Origin: Clostridia bacterium
GTDB lineage: Bacteria; Bacillota; Clostridia; Christensenellales; CAG-917
Direction: 5' to 3'
NCBI GenBank assembly: GCA_900754695.1
Contig: CAAEDU010000104.1
Location: 1-7,108, forward strand
Length of the DNA stretch: 7,108 bases
The translations under genes were made by a program, and so were the position numbers. This document shows positions 1 to 5,206 of the stretch, one piece after another. The first letter of the stretch is position 1; each line of letters starts with the position of its first letter. The notes beneath the pieces were generated by a model that was not told the DNA's origin, made no database searches, and saw nothing but the letters and a program-made list of their open reading frames with translations.

Positions 1-485
1 AGACCGAACGACCGTATTTTTCCGAGCAGAAAAGGAGCTGCGGGCTTTGAAGCGGACGCCTTGCGAAATGATGAGCAAGGCGCAGCGAACTTAGCCACGT
101 AGCGACGTGGAGACGCGATTCGTAAGGCGCAAAGCGCCGGAAGAGCGCATTTTGGCGCATCTGATCTGCGTGCGGAGTTCACGCAGGCGCCAAAATCGCG
201 TTACACAAGTGTGAGCGGGGTCCCCGGGCGAAAATCTTTGATTTTCGGCTGGGGCAAAAGCGCGTCGCGACCACGCAAAAGCGACCCGCGCTGAGCGCAA
301 AAGGCACGGCGTAAGCCGTCCGCGGAGTGAAAATGAGTGAGAGCGCGATAGTTTTGAAGCGGAGCGGAAAAACGAGGAGCGCGTGAACGCCTTGCATTTT
401 CACGACGCGAAAAGGAGCCGCAGGCGTGGATGCAAAATGCCCACACATAGTGCGGGCATTCGCGACTGTCGCCTTGCGGCGACGC
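1..485. repeat. Non-coding block of clustered hairpins and shuffled direct repeats
   Basis: No convincing gene is seen; reading frames here lack ribosome sites and are arginine/cysteine-rich, as expected of GC-rich non-coding DNA. The block holds many perfect stem-loops: 57-64 with 75-82; 95-100 with 105-110; GGCGC 126-130 with 134-138; a nested pair, 149-158 with 187-196 enclosing 166-172 with 180-186; CGAAAATC 229-236 with 240-247, extending imperfectly to 222-254; ACGGC 306-310 with 315-319; and 468-473 with 478-483. Direct repeats occur in a different order: the 17-mer at 29-45 recurs at 409-425 (15 of 17 bases), TTTGAAGCGGA at 46-56 recurs at 353-363, and ACGCCTTGC at 56-64 recurs at 387-395. 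This looks like a mosaic of interspersed repeat units; a structured RNA is an alternative. Confidence 0.6.
434..460 (-). terminator. Probable intrinsic terminator of the tRNA-Trp transcript
   Basis: On the minus strand, 26 nt past the tRNA 3' end, a 10-bp stem (451-460 pairing with 436-445, one G-T wobble, 5-nt loop) is followed by a short run of four T. The stem is strong but the T-run is short and overlaps the stem foot, so the call is moderate. A second perfect hairpin (468-483) lies between it and the tRNA and may assist 3' processing. Confidence 0.5.
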
Positions 486-560
486 TGGCAGGGGAGACGC
501 GATTCGAACACGCAACCGACGGTTTTGGAGACCGTTGCTCTACCGTTGAGCCACTCCCCT
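486..560 (-). tRNA. tRNA-Trp, anticodon CCA, with encoded 3' CCA
   Basis: Read on the minus strand this folds as a complete cloverleaf. The acceptor stem AGGGGAG (554-560) pairs with CTCCCCT (490-496). The D arm is GCTC/GAGC. The anticodon stem ACGGT/ACCGT (531-535 with 519-523) encloses the loop CTCCAAA, with anticodon CCA at 526-528, which decodes UGG. The T arm has the canonical TTCGAAT loop. The discriminator is G (489), expected for bacterial tRNA-Trp, and the terminal CCA is encoded (486-488). The mature length without CCA is 72 nt. It is transcribed divergently from proC and appears to be a single-gene unit with its own promoter and a hairpin terminator. Confidence 0.96.
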
Positions 561-573
561 AAAGTGCTTGTCT

Positions 574-602
574 ATTATAGCAACTATGCAATGCATAGTC
601 AA
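574..602 (-). promoter_or_regulatory. Sigma-A promoter of tRNA-Trp
   Basis: On the minus strand, TTGACT (597-602) and a perfect TATAAT (574-579) are separated by exactly 17 bp. Transcription would start near 567, giving a leader of about 7 nt before the tRNA 5' end at 560. The near-consensus match suits a strongly expressed tRNA gene. Confidence 0.88.
583..599. promoter_or_regulatory. Inverted repeat inside the tRNA-Trp/proC promoter region
   Basis: ACTATGCA (583-590) and TGCATAGT (592-599) form a perfect 8-bp inverted repeat around one central base. It lies almost wholly in the spacer between the -35 and -10 boxes of the tRNA promoter, and upstream of proC. The position fits an operator for a dimeric regulator, but nothing in the window identifies the protein, and chance in AT-rich promoter DNA is possible. 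Confidence 0.45.
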
Positions 603-618
603 ATAAATAGTCGAATAA
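595..618 (+). repeat. Two tandem 12-bp repeats upstream of proC
   Basis: ATAGTCAAATAA (595-606) is followed directly by ATAGTCGAATAA (607-618), 11 of 12 bases identical. The repeat lies 12 bp before the proC start codon and overlaps the -35 box of the opposite tRNA promoter. The second copy is preceded by A, giving AATAGTC, which also ends the palindrome at the padR promoter (5025-5031). It may be a regulator half-site or simple AT-rich leader sequence. Confidence 0.4.
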
Positions 619-630
619 AACGGAGATAGT

Positions 631-1428
631 ATGGAAAAGAAATTCACCCTCGGCATCATCGGTGCAGGCAACATGGCGTCCGCCATCCTCGGCGGCGTGC
701 TGCGCGGCGGTCTTTTGCGCGCCGACAGGATCGCGGTGAGCGACCGTGACCCCGAAAAACTCGCCGTCATGGCGCAGAACGGCGTCTATACCACCGCGGA
801 CAACCGCGAAGTGGCGTCCTTGTCGGAATATCTGATGTTCGCGGTCAAACCGCAGGTCGCGCCCGCGGTGTTTGAGGAGATCGCTCCCGTCATCTCGGCG
901 GGGACGGTGGTGTCCATCATGGCGGGAGTGCCCGTAGCAAAGCTCAGAGCGGCGCTGGGCGAGCGCAACTATGTCAGAGTTATGCCCAACACGCCCGCGC
1001 TCGTGGGCGAGGGTATGAGCGTCATCGCGTTCGAGGAGGGGGCGAGGTCGCAGTTCGTGGCGGACATCTTCGCTTCCATCGGCAAGGTGGCGGAGCTCGA
1101 CGAGAGCAAATTCGACGCGGTGACATCGCTCTCCGGCTCCGGACCTGCTTATGTCTATATGTTCATCGAGGCGCTCATCGACGGCGGCGTCGAGGGCGGT
1201 CTCGACCCGGAGACCGCGAAACTCCTCGCCATCCAGACCGTGCGCGGTTCCGCAAAGATGGTGGCGGTGAGCTCCCGCCCCGTAGGGGAACTCATCGACG
1301 CGGTGTGCTCCAAGGGCGGCACCACCATACAGGCGGTGGACAGCTTCCGCGAGGACGGGCTGGAAGACATCGTGAAGAAGGGCATGGCGAAGTGCAAAAA
1401 ACGCTCGGAGGAGCTCGGCAATGCCTGA
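631..1428 (+). CDS. proC: Pyrroline-5-carboxylate reductase (ProC)
   Basis: Catalyses the last step of proline synthesis in the cytoplasm, reducing 1-pyrroline-5-carboxylate to proline with NAD(P)H. The 265-residue product has the usual family length and complete architecture. An N-terminal Rossmann fold carries the nucleotide-binding glycine motif GIIGAGNMA (8-16), followed by FAVKPQ (70-75) and MPNTPALVGEG (118-128). The C-terminal helical dimerisation domain has the ProC signature SLSGSGPAYVY (167-176), DGGVEGGL (184-191), QTVRGSAKM (202-210) and KGGTTI (228-233). The start is supported by GGAG at 622-625, 5 nt before the ATG. Its last 8 nt overlap rnhA, so the two are probably co-transcribed and translationally coupled. 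The upstream gap is shared with divergent tRNA-Trp; no strong plus-strand promoter stands out there. proA and proB are not in the window. Confidence 0.96.
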   Translation: MEKKFTLGIIGAGNMASAILGGVLRGGLLRADRIAVSDRDPEKLAVMAQNGVYTTADNREVASLSEYLMFAVKPQVAPAVFEEIAPVISAGTVVSIMAGVPVAKLRAALGERNYVRVMPNTPALVGEGMSVIAFEEGARSQFVADIFASIGKVAELDESKFDAVTSLSGSGPAYVYMFIEALIDGGVEGGLDPETAKLLAIQTVRGSAKMVAVSSRPVGELIDAVCSKGGTTIQAVDSFREDGLEDIVKKGMAKCKKRSEELGNA

Positions 1429-1903
1429 CAAACACGTCGACATCTATACGGACGGCGCGTGCTCCGGCAACCCTGGCGACGGCGGTTGGGCGGCGATCCT
1501 GTTCTACAAAAAATTCCGCAGAGAAGTGAGCGGAGGTGAGCGCGACACCACCAACAACCGCATGGAGCTCAAAGCGATCATCGAAGGGCTGAAACTTTTG
1601 AAGGAGCCCTGCATCGTCACCGTTTACAGCGACTCGGCATACTGCGTGGAAGCGTTTTTGCAGGGCTGGGTGTGGGGCTGGCGCAAGAACGGCTGGCGCA
1701 CGGCGGCGAAGGGCGAGGTGAAGAACGTCGACCTCTGGCAGGAGCTGCTCGCCGTGATGAGACCGCACAAGGTGACCTTCGTCAAGGTGAAAGGGCACGC
1801 CGACAACGAGCATAACAACCGCTGCGACGAGCTCGCCCGCGCCGCCATCAAGGCGCTCACGCCCGAGATCCCTCCTGCGGGAGAGCAGCAAGCGGACAAG
1901 TGA
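1421..1903 (+). CDS. rnhA: Ribonuclease HI
   Basis: Cleaves the RNA strand of RNA-DNA hybrids, removing R-loops and primer remnants; cytoplasmic and metal-dependent. The 160-residue product is close in length to classical bacterial RNase HI. All active-site residues are present: D11 in YTDGACSGNPG, E49 in NNRMELKA, D71 in YSDSAY, H126 in KGHADNEHNNRCDELA and D136 in the same motif. The tryptophan-rich stretch WVWGWRKNGW (83-92) corresponds to the basic substrate-binding handle of E. coli-type enzymes. The ATG lies inside the end of proC (8-nt overlap), with GGAGGAG at 1407-1413 and a 7-nt gap, which supports this start and coupling to proC. The C-terminal tail after about residue 145 is proline/glutamine-rich and probably disordered. 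A perfect terminator follows 25 nt after the stop. Confidence 0.96.
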   Translation: MPDKHVDIYTDGACSGNPGDGGWAAILFYKKFRREVSGGERDTTNNRMELKAIIEGLKLLKEPCIVTVYSDSAYCVEAFLQGWVWGWRKNGWRTAAKGEVKNVDLWQELLAVMRPHKVTFVKVKGHADNEHNNRCDELARAAIKALTPEIPPAGEQQADK

Positions 1904-1928
1904 CGGACGGGTGACTGATAAGACTAAG

Positions 1929-1960
1929 AAAAGACGGGATCAAGCACGATCCCGTCTTTT
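1929..1960. terminator. Bidirectional intrinsic terminator between rnhA and the padR-type gene
   Basis: A perfect 13-bp inverted repeat (1929-1941 with 1948-1960) encloses a 6-nt loop. The GC-rich core GACGGGATC is flanked by AAAA on the left and TTTT on the right, so it gives a hairpin plus T-run in both directions. It can end proC-rnhA on the plus strand and the convergent regulator gene on the minus strand. Confidence 0.93.
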
Positions 1961-2037
1961 ATCATACCGTTTTGTGTCTGTCAACAGCTTGTTGTGCGCT
2001 GCGGTCACATTTGGTGAGGTTACAAGCCGTTTTTACA

Positions 2038-4959
2038 TCACGCGGTGTGATAGCGTTTGCTGCGGTAGAGCCCGTAGTAGACGAGGGAGCTCAACGGCAG
2101 GTTGGTGAGCAGGATGACCGGGAGCACCATCGTCTCGAGGATGAGCACCGTGTCGTTCACGCTCACGCCCACTCCGAAGAATGCTATGAGCACCAGCACC
2201 ACGGCGAGTTCGATGAGCATCATGCCGCGGTTCAATACGGACAGCTTGACGTTGAAGTCCGCGCGTTTGCGCCTCGTCGGGTTGACCATCCACACAAAGG
2301 TGGGGATGAGCATGAGCGCCGCGCCTCCCGCCATGATGGGCAGGAAGTAGATGTAGCTTATCTCGCGCGCCGTGCACGCCCACATCACCGCCGCTTCCAC
2401 CAGGAAGATCGCCATCACGATGAGCCAGCAGTCGCGGTTGAGGCGGTTTGCGCTGATGAAATTGAAGGTGTAGTATTCCGAGGTGTTCCTGCGGTCGTAG
2501 GAGCGCATCTTGAAGCCCTCGGAGTAGAGGCGGGATTTGAGGTCGGGTTCGGGGCGGGGGATGGCGCGCTCGGAGGGCTCTTTCGCCTTTTCCTCCTGTG
2601 TCTCCGCCGTGCCTATGGTGGAGAAGAACCCGCGGTAGTCCACCTCGCTCTTTTCGTAATCGAAGGGCTCGCTGCGCTTGTTCACCACCGCGGAGGTGAC
2701 GAACTCGCCCTTGTCCGCGTCCGTCGTTTCGGTGAAGGGGACCGGCTCTGCGTAGTCGGAGGCTGCTTCCGCACGGGCACTCTCACGCGCCTCTTTCTCC
2801 GCCGCGTCGCGCTCGTCTATCTTGCGGAAGACTTCGCTTAGAGTGGACTCCGGAGCGCGCCTCGGCTCTTCCGCGGGTGCTTCCTCGCGATAGCTTTCGG
2901 TGACGCGCTCTTCGCGCACCGCCGTCTGCGTGCGTGCGGGCGCTTCGGCATAGATATATTGCGTCTGCGGTGCGGCGTTCAGGCGCTCGCGCATCTCCTC
3001 GAGTTCGCGCGCGATGCGTTCGAGTTCCGCCTTGCGCTCCGCTTCGAGACGGGCAAGTTCCGCCAGCATATCCGACCTTTCGTCCTCGTCGTCATCGCGG
3101 AGTGCTTCCTCTGCGAGAGCTTCTTCCTCGGCGGAGAGCTCCTCCGGAGCGTCTTCGGGCGCTTCTTCGCGGTCGGTCTCCGCGTCTGCGGCAGGCGCCG
3201 CCTGCGCGGGAGCGGGAGAGAGGGGCGTGTGCCACTCGGCGCCTTCCACTATGTATTCGTCCTTTTCGCCCTCCGCGCCCGTATATTCGGACTTGGCGTC
3301 CAGCGTGCGGAATATCTCGTCGAGAGACGCCGTCTGAGGAGTTTCCTCTTCCTCTTCGACGGCTTCCTGTTCGGGTCCGGACACGGGCTCGGGAACGATC
3401 TCGGGCTCCTTTTCCTCTTCCTCTTCCGCGATCGCTTCTGCGGGGAGTTCGGGCTCCGCGGGGATGGGAGCTTCCACTTCCCACTCCGCACCCTCTACGA
3501 TGATGCGTCCGTCCTCGCCTTCCGCCGCGGCGTATTCCGACCGCGCGTCCAGCTCCTTGAAGACGTCTTCTAGGGACATGGTGGCTTGCGAACGCAGCGC
3601 TTCTTCACGCTCGCGCGCTTCGCGTTCGGCGCGTTCGCGCTTTTCCTGTTCCGCGCGTTCGAAAGCCTCGCGTTTAGCCTCTTCCTCTGCCTTTTCCGCG
3701 AGGAAACGCTCGCGCTCGGCGGCGAATTTTTCCTCCGCTTCGATGCGCTCGCGCTCTATGCGTTCAAGCTCCGCCTTGCGCTCCGCTTCGATGCGCTCTG
3801 CTTCCGCGCGGCGCTCCTCTTCGGCGCGCTTCTCTTCCTCGAAACGGGCATATTCTTCGCGGAAACGCTCCTCCGTCTCTTCCTGTTCGCGGCGGATGCG
3901 CTCCATCTCTTCCTCGTGTCTTGCCGCCTGCTCTGCCTCTTTCAAGGTATATTCCTCTTCGGCGGCAGCCTTTTCCGCTTCGAGACGCTCCACCTCCTCC
4001 GCGTGTTCCGCCTCCAGGCGTTCACGTTCGAGGCGAGCCTCCTCTTGCAGCCTTTCAAGCTCCGCACGGCGTTCTTCGGCGGCAAGTTCCGCCTGAGCCT
4101 GCTTTTCGGCGCGGATGCGTTCGAGTTCTTCCGTGCGCGCTTCCTCGGCGCGGCGGAGTTCCTCCTCCTGCTCGGCGCGCAGCCTTTCGAGCTCTTCCTG
4201 CTTCTCCGCTTCGAGACGCTCGAGCTCGCGGTACTTTTCCTCTTCCGCGGCGCGGAGCACCTCCTCCTTTTCGGCATTCAGACGTTCGAGCTCGCGCTGT
4301 TTTTCCTCTTCGAGCCTGTCGATCTCGGCTTGTTTTTCGGCTTGGATGCGCTCGATCTCCGCCTGTTTCTCGGCTTGGATCAGGGCATATTCCTCTTCGG
4401 AGACGGCTCTGCCACCGCCGCCTTCCGCGGCAAGGCGCTGAGCTTCTTCCTCCGAGATCTCGTTGCCGTCGGCGTCGATGTAGACCTTTCTTTCCACGAC
4501 GACGACCTTTTCCTTCTCCTTATAGACGACCTTCGCCTTGTCGGAATTGTCCTTTTTGGTGTAGGGGCGCAGATCGTCGGTGTTGAAGGGCGCGGGAGTG
4601 GTGTCGAAATCGAACTGACGGGAGGAGACGAGTTTGTCGAGGATGGTGCGGGAATATTCGTATTCCGACCTCTCCTTTTCCAGGAAACCGCGTCCCTCGG
4701 CGGTGAGAGAGTAGTAGCGCCGTCTGCCGCCGCCCGTGTCGTCGGGGTCGCCCTCATAAGAGGAGATGAGCCCCTGTTTTTCAAGCCTTTTGAGCTGATT
4801 GTAGAGCGTGGGCTGTTTGAGTTTATACTGCCCCTCGCTCTTTTGTTCGATCTCTTTCAGGATGTCGTAACCGTAGCGATCCCTGTTCCAAAGAGAGCCC
4901 AGGATGATCGTGGTCACGTTGCCGCGGATGAGATCGCTGTTGACGGATGAAATGTCCAT
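2038..4959 (-). CDS. Putative membrane-anchored PadR-family regulator with giant coiled coil
   Basis: 973 residues. Residues 14-90 form a PadR winged helix: TIILGSLWNRDRYGYDILKEI, the recognition-helix region LKQPTLYNQLKRLEKQGLI, and the wing GGGRRRYYSLTAEGR. Typical PadR proteins have about 100-200 residues, so this one is exceptional. A linker is followed by an uninterrupted, very charged Glu/Arg/Ala helix (about 187-455) with 11-residue periodicity. Next comes an acidic region with two copies of a 32-residue motif (462-493, 545-576), a shorter coil (630-660) and a partial third motif (706-718). Four hydrophobic segments end the protein (about 844-864, 868-891, 912-934, 938-962). The NPTRRKR loop between the second and third fits a cytoplasmic side, so both ends should be cytoplasmic. 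The start is supported by GAGG at 4965-4968, 5 nt before the ATG. Transcription starts at its own promoter and stops at the shared terminator. I infer a DNA-binding protein tethered to the membrane; its ligand and targets are unknown. Confidence 0.88.
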   Translation of the reverse strand: MDISSVNSDLIRGNVTTIILGSLWNRDRYGYDILKEIEQKSEGQYKLKQPTLYNQLKRLEKQGLISSYEGDPDDTGGGRRRYYSLTAEGRGFLEKERSEYEYSRTILDKLVSSRQFDFDTTPAPFNTDDLRPYTKKDNSDKAKVVYKEKEKVVVVERKVYIDADGNEISEEEAQRLAAEGGGGRAVSEEEYALIQAEKQAEIERIQAEKQAEIDRLEEEKQRELERLNAEKEEVLRAAEEEKYRELERLEAEKQEELERLRAEQEEELRRAEEARTEELERIRAEKQAQAELAAEERRAELERLQEEARLERERLEAEHAEEVERLEAEKAAAEEEYTLKEAEQAARHEEEMERIRREQEETEERFREEYARFEEEKRAEEERRAEAERIEAERKAELERIERERIEAEEKFAAERERFLAEKAEEEAKREAFERAEQEKRERAEREAREREEALRSQATMSLEDVFKELDARSEYAAAEGEDGRIIVEGAEWEVEAPIPAEPELPAEAIAEEEEEKEPEIVPEPVSGPEQEAVEEEEETPQTASLDEIFRTLDAKSEYTGAEGEKDEYIVEGAEWHTPLSPAPAQAAPAADAETDREEAPEDAPEELSAEEEALAEEALRDDDEDERSDMLAELARLEAERKAELERIARELEEMRERLNAAPQTQYIYAEAPARTQTAVREERVTESYREEAPAEEPRRAPESTLSEVFRKIDERDAAEKEARESARAEAASDYAEPVPFTETTDADKGEFVTSAVVNKRSEPFDYEKSEVDYRGFFSTIGTAETQEEKAKEPSERAIPRPEPDLKSRLYSEGFKMRSYDRRNTSEYYTFNFISANRLNRDCWLIVMAIFLVEAAVMWACTAREISYIYFLPIMAGGAALMLIPTFVWMVNPTRRKRADFNVKLSVLNRGMMLIELAVVLVLIAFFGVGVSVNDTVLILETMVLPVILLTNLPLSSLVYYGLYRSKRYHTA
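3232..3576 (-). repeat. Duplicated 32-residue motif within the PadR-type protein
   Basis: The two copies, at residues 462-493 and 545-576, start SLEDVFKELDARSEY and SLDEIFRTLDAKSEY and both end IVEGAEW; I count 20 of 32 identical positions. The stretch between them is acidic and proline-rich. A shortened version, TLSEVFRKIDERD, follows at residues 706-718 (2806-2844). The amphipathic start and fixed aromatic end suggest a small folding or protein-docking element. I do not recognise it as a named domain. Confidence 0.7.
3949..4377 (-). repeat. Thirteen 33-bp (11-residue) coiled-coil repeats in the PadR-type gene
   Basis: Residues 195-337 divide into 13 consecutive 11-residue units with no insertion, approximately (Q/E)AEKQxE(L/I)ER(L/I). 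Examples are QAEKQAEIERI (195-205), QAEKQAEIDRL (206-216), EAEKQEELERL (250-260) and AEERRAELERL (294-304). An 11-residue (hendecad) period is known from straight or slightly right-handed coiled coils, unlike the usual 7-residue period. The unit EAERKAELERI appears exactly at 391-401 and again at 639-649, suggesting spread by duplication. Confidence 0.75.
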
Positions 4960-4987
4960 AAATGCCTCGCCCGACCTTGATGATATA

Positions 4988-5016
4988 ATGATAGCAGACT
5001 ATTATAATTAAGTCAA
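4988..5016 (-). promoter_or_regulatory. Sigma-A promoter of the padR-type gene
   Basis: On the minus strand, TTGACT (5011-5016) and TATCAT (4988-4993) are separated by exactly 17 bp. Transcription would start near 4981, leaving a short leader of about 22 nt before the ATG at 4959. The -35 box is the same hexamer as at the tRNA-Trp promoter. Confidence 0.8.
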
Positions 5017-5031
5017 TATTTTATAATAGTC
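4997..5031. promoter_or_regulatory. Palindromic operator candidate at the padR-type promoter
   Basis: GACTATTATAA (4997-5007) and TTATAATAGTC (5021-5031) are a perfect 11-bp inverted repeat with a 13-bp spacer. The left arm lies in the promoter spacer, the right arm just upstream of the -35 box, and the -35 box itself is in the centre, so a bound dimer or pair of dimers would block RNA polymerase. PadR-family proteins commonly bind inverted repeats in their own promoters, so autorepression by the downstream gene is the natural inference. Confidence 0.7.
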
Positions 5032-5049
5032 ACTTCGCGAAATAGACAC

Positions 5050-5081
5050 AAAAAGAGCACTTTCGACGCGCGAAGTGCTCT
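5050..5081 (-). terminator. Intrinsic terminator of the tyrosine recombinase gene
   Basis: On the minus strand, AGAGCACTT (5073-5081) pairs with AAGTGCTCT (5054-5062). Two further C-G pairs follow beyond a bulged A, and the hairpin is followed by five T (5050-5054, sharing its first T with the stem). It lies about 125 nt after the recombinase stop codon and just upstream of the padR-type promoter, so it insulates the two genes. Confidence 0.85.
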
Positions 5082-5122
5082 CATAAACACAGGTTTTACG
5101 ATCTTTTAACGCAAATGCGTGT

Positions 5123-5140
5123 CCGCGGGATCGCCCGCGG
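5123..5140. repeat. Small GC hairpin in the recombinase 3' region
   Basis: CCGCGGG (5123-5129) and CCCGCGG (5134-5140) form a perfect 7-bp stem with a 4-nt loop. It is followed on the minus strand by a second short palindrome, ACGCAAATGCGT (5109-5120). Neither has a T-run, so they are not terminators themselves; they may protect the 3' end of the recombinase mRNA. Confidence 0.4.
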
Positions 5141-5206
5141 CGTTCTCCTCCCGTCGGAAAGCGCAGGAAAAGTGCCTTCCGAGGCGATGTGACATTCCGT
5201 TCCGGG

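Noticed and set aside
1..485. CRISPR array in the repeat-rich left end
   Set aside because: The repeats are short, differently spaced and in changed order. There is no regular repeat-spacer pattern and no cas gene.
179..515. Minus-strand frames in the hairpin block (179-511, 201-515, 91-300)
   Set aside because: They overlap the tRNA-Trp gene or its 3' region and the palindromic repeats, have no ribosome site, and have arginine/cysteine-rich compositions without domains.
568..597. Plus-strand proC promoter TTGTCT...TGCATA
   Set aside because: The spacing is 18 bp but both boxes are poor matches and they overlap the palindrome. I could not choose a proC promoter with confidence.
3464..4096. 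Long plus-strand open frames opposite the PadR-type gene, such as 3464-4096, 3586-4950 and 1972-2841
   Set aside because: They are antisense shadows of a GC-rich, Glu/Arg/Ala-biased coding region, giving serine/arginine- or phenylalanine/leucine-rich products. None has a convincing ribosome site, and the minus-strand frame has recognisable domains.
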